64,000 bases of DNA from an uncultured Verrucomicrobiota bacterium (GTDB lineage: Bacteria; Verrucomicrobiota; Verrucomicrobiia; Opitutales; Seribacteraceae), in the NCBI GenBank assembly GCA_902612125.1, contig CACMBV010000006.1:42807-106806 (forward strand), read 5' to 3'. The translations under genes were made by a program, and so were the position numbers. The notes beneath the pieces were generated by a model, which saw nothing but the letters and a program-made list of their open reading frames with translations, was not told the origin of the DNA and did no database searches. Shown here piece after piece: positions 24,753 through 33,777 of the stretch. Position 1 is the first letter of the stretch; each line of letters starts with the position of its first letter.

Positions 24753-26987
24753 ATGTTCGAGCAAATAAAAGAGAAATTATCTTCTTTCAAAGGGAACAGT
24801 GATCTTGGCTTTGTTGGGGGTCTCTTTTTAGCTATTTTTCTATTGGTCGTCCCAGTTCATAAGGATCTTTTAAGTCTGCTTTTAGTCATCAGCATAGCGA
24901 TTTCTTTATTAATTTTGCTGACCATTATTTATCTGAGGGATCCTTCCGAATTTTCAGTTTTTCCAACCCTTTTGTTAGCTGTTACCCTTTACAGGTTGGG
25001 TCTGAATGTAGCTTCCACCCGGCTTATTCTTCTGGACGGTGATGCAGGTGGAGTTATTGAAGCTTTCGGGAGTTTTGTGGTTCGAGGAAATTATGTTGTG
25101 GGTACCGTTATCTTTCTGATCCTCGTGATTATTAATTTCGTGGTTATCACAAAAGGTGCAGGTAGAATTGCTGAAGTCACAGCCCGATTCACTTTAGATG
25201 CAATGCCAGGGAAGCAAATGTCGATTGATGCGGAAATGCAAAATGGAGTAATTACGGAAGCACAAGCTCTGGCAAAGCGTGAAAGACTGCAAAAAGAAGC
25301 TGACTTTTACGGCTCCATGGATGGAGCCAGTAAATTTGTCCGTGGTGATGCGATTGCTGGAATTATCATTACAGTTATAAATGTAGTAGGAGGAATTCTC
25401 ATAGGGTTATTTCAACGAGATATGGAAATCACTCAGGCTTTGGAAACTTACGCTATTTTGTCGATTGGGGATGGGTTGGTAACACAAATTCCATCAATTA
25501 TCGTTTCGATTGCGGCAGGTATTTTAGTTACACGATCTTCAGAAGAAGGGGATTTAGGAGAATATGTATCAAAACAACTGATCGTTTATCCGCGTGCAAT
25601 CGCGATTGCTGGAGCATTGCTTTTATTGTTCTCGTTTTTCCTCCACGAAACCTTTTGGCCTTTTTTTATTCTCTCAGTTGCATGCTTTATAAGTGCCTAC
25701 TTTGTTAAGAAAAATCTTGATAATGAGGATTCGGTTCAAGATACCATGGGGCAAGAAGGAAGTGCTAATGCATCAATTAGTAATGCTACCAATGGTTCAT
25801 CTTCCAACCTCCAACAAGGTTCTTCTCAGGTTGGAGAGGAGGTCCCAGTCTTGACTCCCATGGAGAGTGCCATTGAACAAGAGGTTTTTGGTCTTGAGAT
25901 GGGGTATGGTTTACTTGTATTAGCAGATAAAAAGAAGGGAGGGGACTTGTTGGATCGAATTACGGGTGCCAGAACAAACTTTGCCAGGGAAATGGGAATG
26001 TTGTTACCTACCATCGGAGTGCGTGATAATATTGAATTAGAGCCTAACGAATATCGTTTTTTACTTCGTGGAAAGGAAATTATTCGCTCAAATGTGATCC
26101 CGGATCGAATGTTAGCTATGAGTATGGGAGGAGGGGATGCCACCAAGTTAGAGGGTATTCCCACTATTGAACCCGTTTTTGGTATTGGTGCGACCTGGAT
26201 TGCAGAGGATAAAAAACGCGAAGCAGAGGTGGAGGGTTGCACCGTGGTGGACCCATCCTCGGTATTGGTAACTCATCTTTCAGATGTGCTGAAAAGGTTT
26301 GCCTACTTAATCTTAGAACGAGAAGGCACGCAGAAACTACTTGATTTGATCAAAGATAAAAACCCTACACTTGTTAGCGAACTTTTACCCGATTTGGTCA
26401 ATGTGGGAGTGATTCAGAGAACCTTGCAAAACTTACTCAGGGAAAGAATATCCATCAAGAACCTCACTCTAATATTAGAGACCATTGCAGACATGGCCCC
26501 GATCACCAAGAATCCAGATGAACTTTCTGAGCAAGCTAGAAAGAGATTGGGGATGTATTTTGTAAAAGAATTTGAGGTTGAACCTGAAAAACTAATTGCC
26601 CTTACTTTCGATCCCACTCTCGAACAAACCTTGATTGGTCGGGTTAAAAGGAGTCAGTTTGATATTGGTTTGGTTATGGACCCGGAAATAACCGAAGGAA
26701 TTCTTCAGGAGATTGATCCAAAGATTACGGAAATGTCTGAAAAGGGTTTGACGCCCTTGCTTATTACTACATCGGAGTTGAGACTTGCATTCAGAAGGTT
26801 TATGGAACCATCTTATCCCCACTTGGTCATTTTATCTTATCAGGAATTACCTACGGAAACGAGAATTGAACCCTATGGTTCAATCACACTGCCTCAAGGT
26901 TCTTTACCGCCTGAAGTTATGGAAGCTATGAACGATAATCCTGACTTAAGTAGTATCCAGGAAGAACCTTCGGTAATTACCGTCTAA
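24753..26987 (+). CDS. flhA: Flagellar export gate protein FlhA
   Basis: The 744-residue export-gate component has eight N-terminal membrane segments and a large cytoplasmic domain that docks chaperones. The conserved block with RLGLNVASTRLILL and the segment with AEVTARFTLDAMPGKQMSID are present. A low-complexity Ser/Asn linker (residues ~325-365) joins the two halves. The C-terminal domain has EPVFGIGATWI and a tail ending in acidic residues. Somewhat longer than the typical ~690, mainly because of the linker. Confidence 0.97.
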   Translation: MFEQIKEKLSSFKGNSDLGFVGGLFLAIFLLVVPVHKDLLSLLLVISIAISLLILLTIIYLRDPSEFSVFPTLLLAVTLYRLGLNVASTRLILLDGDAGGVIEAFGSFVVRGNYVVGTVIFLILVIINFVVITKGAGRIAEVTARFTLDAMPGKQMSIDAEMQNGVITEAQALAKRERLQKEADFYGSMDGASKFVRGDAIAGIIITVINVVGGILIGLFQRDMEITQALETYAILSIGDGLVTQIPSIIVSIAAGILVTRSSEEGDLGEYVSKQLIVYPRAIAIAGALLLLFSFFLHETFWPFFILSVACFISAYFVKKNLDNEDSVQDTMGQEGSANASISNATNGSSSNLQQGSSQVGEEVPVLTPMESAIEQEVFGLEMGYGLLVLADKKKGGDLLDRITGARTNFAREMGMLLPTIGVRDNIELEPNEYRFLLRGKEIIRSNVIPDRMLAMSMGGGDATKLEGIPTIEPVFGIGATWIAEDKKREAEVEGCTVVDPSSVLVTHLSDVLKRFAYLILEREGTQKLLDLIKDKNPTLVSELLPDLVNVGVIQRTLQNLLRERISIKNLTLILETIADMAPITKNPDELSEQARKRLGMYFVKEFEVEPEKLIALTFDPTLEQTLIGRVKRSQFDIGLVMDPEITEGILQEIDPKITEMSEKGLTPLLITTSELRLAFRRFMEPSYPHLVILSYQELPTETRIEPYGSITLPQGSLPPEVMEAMNDNPDLSSIQEEPSVITV

Positions 26988-26999
26988 TCTTGATCTGAA

Positions 27000-28154
27000 A
27001 TGTCAATACTTCAACAAACATCCGAGCAAGTGGGAACAGGTAAAAAGTTTCGTCTGGTTGTTAGGTCCGCGGAAGAAGCGGTTCGTGTAATTCGAGATAA
27101 GTTTGGCGATAATGCGAAGGTAATCTCTGTGAGACAAGTGGGAGGCGAAGGCTTAAAGAGATTTATATCCTCACCCAAGCTCGAGGTGATTGCACAGTTA
27201 GTTGAGGAAAATATCAAACCCCAGAAAGTACTTGATCCCTCAGTTAACCATCCATCGAGCATTCCTGTTCCAGCTGAAGATAAGCCTCAAGAAGTTCCTC
27301 ATGCTAAAGAAAAAAAAGCACACCAGGAAAAATTGACCGTTCATCCCAAAGTGAAAGTAAATGAAGAACAAAAAAATGGCAGTGATAATTATAAACTCCT
27401 TTCTAAATTTGGTTTTGACTCGGCTTTACTTTCGGACATCTGTTCCTGGTCCAACTGGCCTGATTTGGAACAAGCTTCCATTGCTCAAGTTCTTAAGGAA
27501 ATTACGGTTGGGTTAAGCGATCGGTACCGCTCAATCAAAGAAATTTCGTGTACTGAGAAGGTAGCCCTGCTCGGCGGACCAGGGGTGGGCAAGACGACCA
27601 CCCTTTGCAAGCTTTTGGCTCACGAGGTCTTTATGAATAAAAACTTACCCAGCGTACTCAAGGTAGAAAATGGGGTACCCAATCCAGACGATGCCCTTCG
27701 CATCTTCTGCGAAGTGGTAGGAGTGACGCTTTTCAGGGAATCTGAAAGTGTTCCCCAAGTTGATGAAAATAATCCCTTGTATCTTGACTTCCCTGGTTTG
27801 GGGATTTCTGAAATGGATGAATGGACTGATGCAAACCAAATTCTAGATGATTTAGGAGTGTCATCGCGTATCCTGGTGGTAAACGGTGCTTATGACAGGG
27901 AAATCATAACCAAATTTATTCGTTCTGCCAAGAGAGTGAATGCAACCCATATTGCGATAACTCATTTTGATGAAATGACGAACTCCACGAAATTGTGGCC
28001 CATAATTCTTCACTCAAACCTCACTCCTATTTGCATCTGTAATGGCCAGAATGTAACGGGCGACTTTTCAACTAGTGTGCTTAACCAATTAATTGCCAAG
28101 ACTTTTCCTGAAGAACTTTATTCGAAAGGTTTTGCCAGTTACCAAAGAATTTAG
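27000..28154 (+). CDS. flhF: FlhF-like SRP-type GTPase (divergent G motifs)
   Basis: FlhF normally controls flagellum position and number. The N-terminal region (FRLVVRSAEEAVRVIRDKFG) is typical, followed by a Lys/Pro/Glu-rich linker. The P-loop is intact (GGPGVGKTTT, G193-T201). Other GTPase motifs are weak: DTAG is replaced by DFPGLG near residue 263 and TKxD by THFDE near residue 321. The catalytic and dimer-forming parts may therefore be altered. It lies after flhA as usual, but no flhG follows. Confidence 0.85.
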   Translation: MSILQQTSEQVGTGKKFRLVVRSAEEAVRVIRDKFGDNAKVISVRQVGGEGLKRFISSPKLEVIAQLVEENIKPQKVLDPSVNHPSSIPVPAEDKPQEVPHAKEKKAHQEKLTVHPKVKVNEEQKNGSDNYKLLSKFGFDSALLSDICSWSNWPDLEQASIAQVLKEITVGLSDRYRSIKEISCTEKVALLGGPGVGKTTTLCKLLAHEVFMNKNLPSVLKVENGVPNPDDALRIFCEVVGVTLFRESESVPQVDENNPLYLDFPGLGISEMDEWTDANQILDDLGVSSRILVVNGAYDREIITKFIRSAKRVNATHIAITHFDEMTNSTKLWPIILHSNLTPICICNGQNVTGDFSTSVLNQLIAKTFPEELYSKGFASYQRI

Positions 28155-28162
28155 AATTCCAT

Positions 28163-28501
28163 ATGAAAAATGACGCACGATTCTTTTTTTGCTTCGCAGG
28201 TTTTGTGGGCTTTTTACTCTTCTATATCACTACATCTCTTTTGAACCGAAATCTTGCTTTTTCCTTGATGCACGGTGCGATCGGTTGCTTAAGTTTTGCT
28301 ATTTTCGGGAGGTTTCTTTTGGGTATTCTGCTAAAACACAGCACTGATACACCTTCTTCGAGCAATCCAGTTTCTAATTCCTCCGTCAAGAATTTAGAGA
28401 AACAAGCAAATATTCTACAACCCAAACCTAAACCGATATCTCGCAGTCAAACTCCAAAGGTGTCTTCGATTGATCAACCTATTGTTGATGCTAAGGTCTA
28501 A
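28163..28501 (+). CDS. Small membrane protein between flhF and fliA
   Basis: A 112-residue protein with two hydrophobic segments (residues ~6-24 and ~33-53) and a Ser/Pro/Lys-rich cytoplasmic or periplasmic tail. It takes the place usually held by flhG. I do not recognise it. It shares the operon (9 nt after flhF, 7 nt before fliA), so it is likely a lineage-specific flagellar accessory protein. There is no sign that it is a remnant of a MinD-type ATPase. Confidence 0.6.
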   Translation: MKNDARFFFCFAGFVGFLLFYITTSLLNRNLAFSLMHGAIGCLSFAIFGRFLLGILLKHSTDTPSSSNPVSNSSVKNLEKQANILQPKPKPISRSQTPKVSSIDQPIVDAKV

Positions 28502-28508
28502 TAAGTAG

Positions 28509-29303
28509 ATGAAATCCGTTATGCAAATGTCCTCTAATTCTTCGGTCAGTACCCCGAAGGCAAGGATTGCAAGCGAAAATTACAGAAAAGCAATGCGTTC
28601 CGACACCGAACGAGATAAACTTATTCAGGATTACCTCCCATTGGTGAAGTCAATTGTTGTGCGGATGAGACACAATTTTCCTGATCACTATGAAATAGAT
28701 GATATCTACGGGGTCGCGGTTAGGGCTTTGATTGTTTCGGTAAATCATTACAATCCGACCAAGGGAAAATCTTTTGGGAATTATGCGGCTTTGCGCATTC
28801 GCGGTTCTTTGCTGGATGAACTAAGGAAAATTGACGCCCTTCCCCGAGCAAATCGGGCCAAAGCAAGGTCACTCCAGTCCACTATAGGGGATTTTGAACT
28901 TAAGCATAATCGCACACCTACCGAATCTGAGATTTGCAAAGAACTTAATCTTTCTGCCCATGAATATGCCAAACTCCTGAGGGAGACTCAGCCCATTTCC
29001 TTTGTTCCGATTGATGGCAATCATCAGAGAGGTATTGGAGAGGAAAATTTACCTCTCTCCGAAACCCTTGATGATCCCACAGAAATTACCTCGGCTGAAA
29101 GACTGGAGGAAAAAGAAAAAGTGACGATGTTGCGGGACAAAATTAAAGAATTGCCTGATCAACAGAAGAAGATACTTATGCTGTATTATTTTGAAGAACT
29201 AAGGCTCTCTGAAATTGCTCACATCTTTGGCTTGACCGAAGGTAGAATTAGTCAAATCCTCTCTCAGACATTATTAACCCTCAAGGCACAATTCAAATCT
29301 TAG
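28509..29303 (+). CDS. fliA: Flagellar sigma factor FliA (sigma-28)
   Basis: A 264-residue group 3 sigma factor with region 2 (DYLPLVKSIVVRM, then YEIDDIYGVAVRAL and KGKSFGNYAALRIRGSLLDELR), region 3 and region 4 (LRLSEIAHIFGLTEGRISQI). It directs late genes such as flagellin, stator and chemotaxis genes. Its anti-sigma factor FlgM is not in the window. It is embedded in the middle of the flagellar operon, so its own expression should follow the upstream promoters. Confidence 0.95.
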   Translation: MKSVMQMSSNSSVSTPKARIASENYRKAMRSDTERDKLIQDYLPLVKSIVVRMRHNFPDHYEIDDIYGVAVRALIVSVNHYNPTKGKSFGNYAALRIRGSLLDELRKIDALPRANRAKARSLQSTIGDFELKHNRTPTESEICKELNLSAHEYAKLLRETQPISFVPIDGNHQRGIGEENLPLSETLDDPTEITSAERLEEKEKVTMLRDKIKELPDQQKKILMLYYFEELRLSEIAHIFGLTEGRISQILSQTLLTLKAQFKS

Positions 29304-29318
29304 AATTTTTTTAGTAAA

Positions 29319-30179
29319 ATGCTTCTCACAGTTGGTATTATTATCGTTTTCGTGGCTTGTATCGGTGGTTTCTCTGTAGCAGGAGGTAATCCAGTCACTC
29401 TAATCCATGCGGGTGAAATCATGATCATTTGCGGTATCGGGCTTGGAATCTTGATAGTTTCGAGTCCTAAAGCTGTGCTTATGAATCTTAAAGATGACAT
29501 CATTAAGGCTTTTAAGGGAGGCATTGCTGATCCGAATAAATTTATTGATCTTCTCGTCTTGCTTTACGAGCTATTTATGCTGGGCAGAAGAAAGGGGACC
29601 CCAGCACTTGACGAACATGTCAGTGATCCCCAGAATAGTACAATTTTTACTAAATACCCTTCCTTTCTCAAGGACCAAGCCCTAGTGGAGTTTCTTTGTA
29701 ATTCCCTCCGTCCTATTGTGGACGGGAGATGCAAACCTGGGGAAATCGGTGGTATATTGAATGCGGAGCTAAGTAGCCGTGAGGCAGAAGCTACCCGAAC
29801 AATTAAAGCAATTGATATGATCTCTGATGCATTGCCTGGAGTTGGAATTGTGGCCGCAGTTCTGGGGATTATTAATACGATGTCCAACCTTGAAGATCCC
29901 GAGTCAGTCGGCTATAAAGTGGCAGCTGCATTGAGTGGAACATTCCTAGGTATTTTCCTGGCCTATGGCATAGGTGTACCTCTAAGTCGTCTGGTTTCCC
30001 TAAACCAAACCCAGGAGTTCCTCTATTTCAGAATTGTAGAAAGATCAGTTTCTGGATTTGCAACGGGGCTGTCTCCGATCATGGCTGTGGAAATCGGACG
30101 AAGATCCCTCGATAAGCAAATTCAACCGACTGCAGACGAACTCGAAGAGAAATGTAAGGACGCGGCAAAGGGAGCCTGA
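29319..30179 (+). CDS. motA: Flagellar stator protein MotA
   Basis: A 286-residue four-helix membrane protein of the stator. Conserved parts are the N-terminal VGIIIVFVACIGGFSVAGG, the cytoplasmic loop (RSREA-like SSREAEATRTIKAIDMISDALPGVGIVAAVLGIIN split across helix 3) and helix 4 with AAALSGTFLGIFLAYG. Five MotA surround two MotB. Which ion it uses cannot be told from sequence alone. motB begins 3 nt later. Confidence 0.94.
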   Translation: MLLTVGIIIVFVACIGGFSVAGGNPVTLIHAGEIMIICGIGLGILIVSSPKAVLMNLKDDIIKAFKGGIADPNKFIDLLVLLYELFMLGRRKGTPALDEHVSDPQNSTIFTKYPSFLKDQALVEFLCNSLRPIVDGRCKPGEIGGILNAELSSREAEATRTIKAIDMISDALPGVGIVAAVLGIINTMSNLEDPESVGYKVAAALSGTFLGIFLAYGIGVPLSRLVSLNQTQEFLYFRIVERSVSGFATGLSPIMAVEIGRRSLDKQIQPTADELEEKCKDAAKGA

Positions 30180-30182
30180 TCT

Positions 30183-31001
30183 TTGACCCAATCATCATTC
30201 TTTATGTCAAAACCAAAAATAAAGGGGTCAGTGCGGTTTGCCTTTGGCGGAGCATGGAAAGTCGCTTACGCTGACTTTGTGACGGGCATGATGTCTTTGT
30301 TTTTGGTTCTTTGGATTTTGTCCCAAGACGAAGAAGTAATTATTGCAACAACTCGCTTTTTTAGAGATCCCTATAAGGCAGGGGTTCCCAAGTCCACACC
30401 GGTCGAACAGAAAGATGCCCGCCCGGGAAGTATGGTTGATCAGATTGTTGGTCGATCCGACACTACAATGCGTAATACCAACGACACAACATCGATTGAT
30501 ATTGATGTGCTTCACCGAATTGCCCAAGATTGGTATGCCCGTCTAAGGTTGCATGAAATTGACGATTCCGTGATTCAGATTGATGTCACTTCGGATGGAT
30601 TGAGAGTCGTTCTTTTTCATGGCGACGAACAACCTATTTTTGAAAACTCCTCAACTCGGTTGACTAACCATGGTCGCAAGGTGATGCAGCGTATGTCTTG
30701 GTTACTTTCTCAGCATGTTCTGGTTTATCGGGTTGATTCTCACACAAGTCATTTAAAAAACAGTTCAGGACAAAATGGAGAGAACTCATGGGAGATGTCA
30801 ATGCTTCAGGCTTTGGAGGTAACGAATGCTCTCTCTTATTATTCAGCAAATGATCTGGATGATAAACTTGAGCGGGTCACCGGACACGGGTTCACTAAAC
30901 CTAACGACACCCGTTTTCCCAACCAACCTGAGAAAAATCGTAGAGTGGAATTAAGTCTGGTATTAGACATGAGCAAAGAGAATTTGGCACAATATAAATA
31001 A
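30183..31001 (+). CDS. motB: Flagellar stator protein MotB
   Basis: A 272-residue protein with one N-terminal membrane helix and a periplasmic OmpA-like peptidoglycan-binding domain. The ion-carrying Asp lies in YADFVTGMMSLFLVLWIL (Asp31 from the TTG at 30183). The OmpA-like domain ends with the conserved NRRVELS. An in-frame ATG at 30204 is a possible alternative start. It stays in the standard pair with motA. Confidence 0.94.
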   Translation: MTQSSFFMSKPKIKGSVRFAFGGAWKVAYADFVTGMMSLFLVLWILSQDEEVIIATTRFFRDPYKAGVPKSTPVEQKDARPGSMVDQIVGRSDTTMRNTNDTTSIDIDVLHRIAQDWYARLRLHEIDDSVIQIDVTSDGLRVVLFHGDEQPIFENSSTRLTNHGRKVMQRMSWLLSQHVLVYRVDSHTSHLKNSSGQNGENSWEMSMLQALEVTNALSYYSANDLDDKLERVTGHGFTKPNDTRFPNQPEKNRRVELSLVLDMSKENLAQYK

Positions 31002-31033
31002 TCTCAGGAAGGGCGATTTCATAAGTTTTTATC

Positions 31034-31315
31034 ATGGAAAATTATTTATCAGGTAGGGGAGCAGGTGAAGACCTTAATTCATCTTCAAAGGACTCTTCAT
31101 TTCGTCCTTTTTTGAGTCAGTCCTCCTCCAGTCCTATCGAGCAAATCACCAATGAGCCAAGTTTATCTCAAGAAGGAGACTCGCAAGTTATCTTTGATGA
31201 GAAGGATTGTCCTAAAGTAGAAGTCATTTCTGTAGACCAAAAACCCCGACAAATCGTGATTTATCTTGATGACGGGCGGTTGTTGAAAATAAACTGCGAA
31301 TATAGCGAGTGTTAA
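31034..31315 (+). CDS. Small unknown protein between motB and flgF
   Basis: A 93-residue, Ser/Glu-rich protein without membrane segments or signal. The first ~60 residues appear disordered; the last ~30 (VEVISVDQKPRQIVIYLDD, then GRLLKINCEYSEC) form a likely beta hairpin. I cannot name a family. It is not FlbD or FlgM by pattern. Context suggests a small flagellar regulator or chaperone. The gap after it holds the flgF promoter, so it is the last gene of the first flagellar block. Confidence 0.55.
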   Translation: MENYLSGRGAGEDLNSSSKDSSFRPFLSQSSSSPIEQITNEPSLSQEGDSQVIFDEKDCPKVEVISVDQKPRQIVIYLDDGRLLKINCEYSEC

Positions 31316-31337
31316 CCTTGCACGCTTGACGAATTGG

Positions 31338-31353
31338 TGGCACGATAATTGCT
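31338..31353 (+). promoter_or_regulatory. Sigma-54-type promoter of the flgF operon
   Basis: TGGCACGATAATTGCT is a full match to TGGCAC-N5-TTGCW. The -12 cytosine is at 31352, so transcription is predicted at about 31364, the first base of the flgF GTG. It would drive flgF through csrA. The geometry repeats that before flgB. Confidence 0.65.
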
Positions 31354-31363
31354 TTGAAAATGT

Positions 31364-32125
31364 GTGAATTTATCCCTGTACGAAAACGCATCCGCACTAA
31401 GAGGGCTCGAACAATACCAAAATGTTATAGCAAATAACATTGCAGCAAGCCATGTTTCTGGATTTAAAAAAGTTGCAGTCAGCTTCGAAGCTGTAGAAGG
31501 AGGGGAAATTGCCCGAAGTACTCATGACAGATTAAGAAACGAAATGCCTGGTTCTTTTCCGGTGATGAAGAACCAAGTTGATTTTAATGAGGGGGAATTA
31601 AAAGAGACTCACAACCCTTTGGATATGGCTGTCCGCGGGGATGGTTTTTTTGCTCTCATGAACATCAACGGGAAAGCGGTTTATACTCGCGATGGTCAGC
31701 ATTACATTAACGCCGATGGTGTGATGGTAAACAGTATGGGGCATGAATTTTCGGATGCCGGAGGCAATAACATACAAACGATACCTGGCGGTGGTGATCT
31801 TATAATCGATAAAAGCGGACAGATTTTTCAGGGTGAACAAAACATCGGACAGATTGGTGTTTTCATATTTAATGATCCCCTAACAGAACTTCAAAAAGTC
31901 GGTGGAGGTTTTGTGGCCAAGGAAGATGGGATTGAACCGGAATTAGCCGACCCCGAACAATTCACGCTTATGCAAGGATATCTTGAGGATAGTAATGTCT
32001 CCGCTATCGAAGAAATGATTGGACTGATTGAGGTTTCAAGAGCCCATGAAGCAAATCAAAAAATGATATCAACTTTTGATGAAAATATCGGAAAAGCGAT
32101 CGGAACATTAGGACAAACTTCTTAA
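31364..32125 (+). CDS. flgF: Flagellar basal-body rod protein FlgF
   Basis: A 253-residue rod subunit with MNLSLYENASALRGLEQ at the start, then VIANNIAASHVSGFKK, and the C-terminal helix NVSAIEEMIGLIEVSRAHEANQKM. The GTG at 31364 is supported by its match with the start of FlgG (MNLSLY), which fixes the N-terminus. The predicted sigma-54 transcription start falls on this codon. FlgF sits between FlgC and FlgG in the rod. flgG follows 16 nt downstream. Confidence 0.9.
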   Translation: MNLSLYENASALRGLEQYQNVIANNIAASHVSGFKKVAVSFEAVEGGEIARSTHDRLRNEMPGSFPVMKNQVDFNEGELKETHNPLDMAVRGDGFFALMNINGKAVYTRDGQHYINADGVMVNSMGHEFSDAGGNNIQTIPGGGDLIIDKSGQIFQGEQNIGQIGVFIFNDPLTELQKVGGGFVAKEDGIEPELADPEQFTLMQGYLEDSNVSAIEEMIGLIEVSRAHEANQKMISTFDENIGKAIGTLGQTS

Positions 32126-32141
32126 TTAATAAATATAATCT

Positions 32142-32924
32142 ATGAACTTATCTCTCTACTCAGGGGCCACAGGTATGCAGGCCCAGCAACTCAACCTCAA
32201 TGTTATTTCAAACAACATCGCCAATGTTAACACTACCGGTTTTAAGAAGAACAAAATAGAGTTTCAGGATTTACTTTATCAAAACCCTCGTCAAGCAGGC
32301 GGTCAGACTGGAGCCGGGAATGTAATCCCCACAGGAGTCGAGATGGGAAATGGTACGAAGGTGGTTTCAACTGCCAAAATCTTTACCCAAGGCCAACTTA
32401 CTCAAACCAGTGAAAAAATGGATGTGGCGATTGATGGGACAGGCTTTTTTCAAGTTGAGCGTCCTGACGGAACTGAAGCTTACACTCGCGATGGGGCTTT
32501 TAAAGTCGGTCCAGACGGACAAATCACAACTGCGGATGCTTTACCCCTAGCGGCCGGTTTACAAATTGATCCCGAGGTAACGAATGTTTTTGTTTCCCCT
32601 ACTGGAGAAGTTTCTGTTGAAACTGCAGACGGAACTCAGATTATCGGACAACTTGAGTTAGTTCGTTTTCCCAATCCCGCAGGCTTAAAAGCTCAGGGAG
32701 GAAATCTTTACACTGAAACGGAGGCCAGTGGTCCACCAGAAATTGGAGCTCCAGGAGAAAATGGCTTCGGGGTTTTACAACAAGGGTACTTGGAAATGTC
32801 CAATGTGAATGTGGTCGAAGAGATGGTTAACATGATTATTGCTCAGCGTGCTTATGAGATTAATTCGAAATCCATTCAAACCTCAGATGACATGCTTTCT
32901 CGAGTTAATCAACTTAAGAGATAA
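32142..32924 (+). CDS. flgG: Flagellar distal rod protein FlgG
   Basis: The 260-residue distal rod subunit closely matches the family: LNLNVISNNIANVNTTGFKK near the N-terminus, EFQDLLYQNPRQAGGQTG next, and the C-terminus with QGYLEMSNVNVVEEMVNMI, then AQRAYEINSKSIQTSDDML. The FlgG-specific YQ segment is present. Two sigma-54 operon genes flgF and flgG begin with the same MNLSLY peptide, as expected of paralogues. Confidence 0.97.
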   Translation: MNLSLYSGATGMQAQQLNLNVISNNIANVNTTGFKKNKIEFQDLLYQNPRQAGGQTGAGNVIPTGVEMGNGTKVVSTAKIFTQGQLTQTSEKMDVAIDGTGFFQVERPDGTEAYTRDGAFKVGPDGQITTADALPLAAGLQIDPEVTNVFVSPTGEVSVETADGTQIIGQLELVRFPNPAGLKAQGGNLYTETEASGPPEIGAPGENGFGVLQQGYLEMSNVNVVEEMVNMIIAQRAYEINSKSIQTSDDMLSRVNQLKR

Positions 32925-32925
32925 T

Positions 32926-33774
32926 ATGCTCATTCGCTCAAGTTTACTGCTATTAACATTCACCCTGCCCCTATGTTTGATGGGAGATGTATCGCGCTTT
33001 TTAGACCCAATAATGGTCAAGCCCAGTCGGGTTAAACCAAATTTTATCATCAATCAAAAGGCTTCCGCCTCGATTGCACCACCCTACTCGAAAGGCAGAC
33101 CCATTTCCGATTTAGCTTCCAATGTTCAGGTACTCGAAAAAGTTCTCCTAACTCGAGAGATGCTTGAATCCAAACTTGGTGAGTTACTCGGCTACCGCTA
33201 TCAAGCCTCCGGAAAAGTGTTTGCTTATGTTACTAGAAAGTGGAAACCCATTTCTTTGAGCAGTAATTTTATTTTGAAAATTAGGGATTGCATGCCAGAC
33301 AGTCTGTCCCCCAGTACCTTCGTGCGATTTGCGATCTGGGACAACGGTTCGAGTTTTGGCGAATTTGGAGAACCGATCAGAATGTCACATTTCATAAACT
33401 GTTTTTACACCAAAAATTTAGCTTCAAGAGGGTCTAAGTTACTGTCCCAAAATTTTACAGATCGTCCCGTGGATGTTCTGAAACAGCATGTGGGTGCCGT
33501 TCCATCCGGAACTGACCTCAAGGGGTATGAACTCGGGGTAAACTTGAGGGAGAATTCTTTACTTAAGTGGAATCACCTCACCAAAGTTGCCCTTGTTAAA
33601 AAAGGGGAAATTGTGGATGTTTTTGCTTCCGGTAATGGTATTTATATATCCATGAAAGGAATGGCACTAGAAAATGGTGTTGAGGGTGGGATTGTGAAAG
33701 TGCGGAATTTATCTTCTGATAAAGAATTTCAAGCCAAAGTTCTCAACGAAAAGAGCGTAAAGGTTCAACTTTAA
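32926..33774 (+). CDS. flgA: Flagellar P-ring assembly chaperone FlgA
   Basis: A periplasmic protein of 282 residues from ATG 32926, with a signal peptide (residues 1-18, MLIRSSLLLLTFTLPLCL). The C-terminal part is a SAF-type domain (NSLLKWNHLTKVALVKKGEIVDVFASGN, then KGMALENGVEGGIVKVRNLSS) as in FlgA. FlgA helps FlgI polymerise into the P ring. The frame is open back to 32839 inside flgG, but only the 32926 start gives a signal peptide. Confidence 0.87.
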   Translation: MLIRSSLLLLTFTLPLCLMGDVSRFLDPIMVKPSRVKPNFIINQKASASIAPPYSKGRPISDLASNVQVLEKVLLTREMLESKLGELLGYRYQASGKVFAYVTRKWKPISLSSNFILKIRDCMPDSLSPSTFVRFAIWDNGSSFGEFGEPIRMSHFINCFYTKNLASRGSKLLSQNFTDRPVDVLKQHVGAVPSGTDLKGYELGVNLRENSLLKWNHLTKVALVKKGEIVDVFASGNGIYISMKGMALENGVEGGIVKVRNLSSDKEFQAKVLNEKSVKVQL

Positions 33775-33777
33775 TTT

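Noticed and set aside
28163..28501. Small protein after flhF as FlhG
   Set aside because: It has two membrane helices and no ATP-binding motif, unlike MinD-type FlhG.
30985..31000. TGGCAC followed by AATATAAAT near the end of motB as a sigma-54 promoter
   Set aside because: The -12 position reads AAAT rather than TTGC, so only the -24 half matches.
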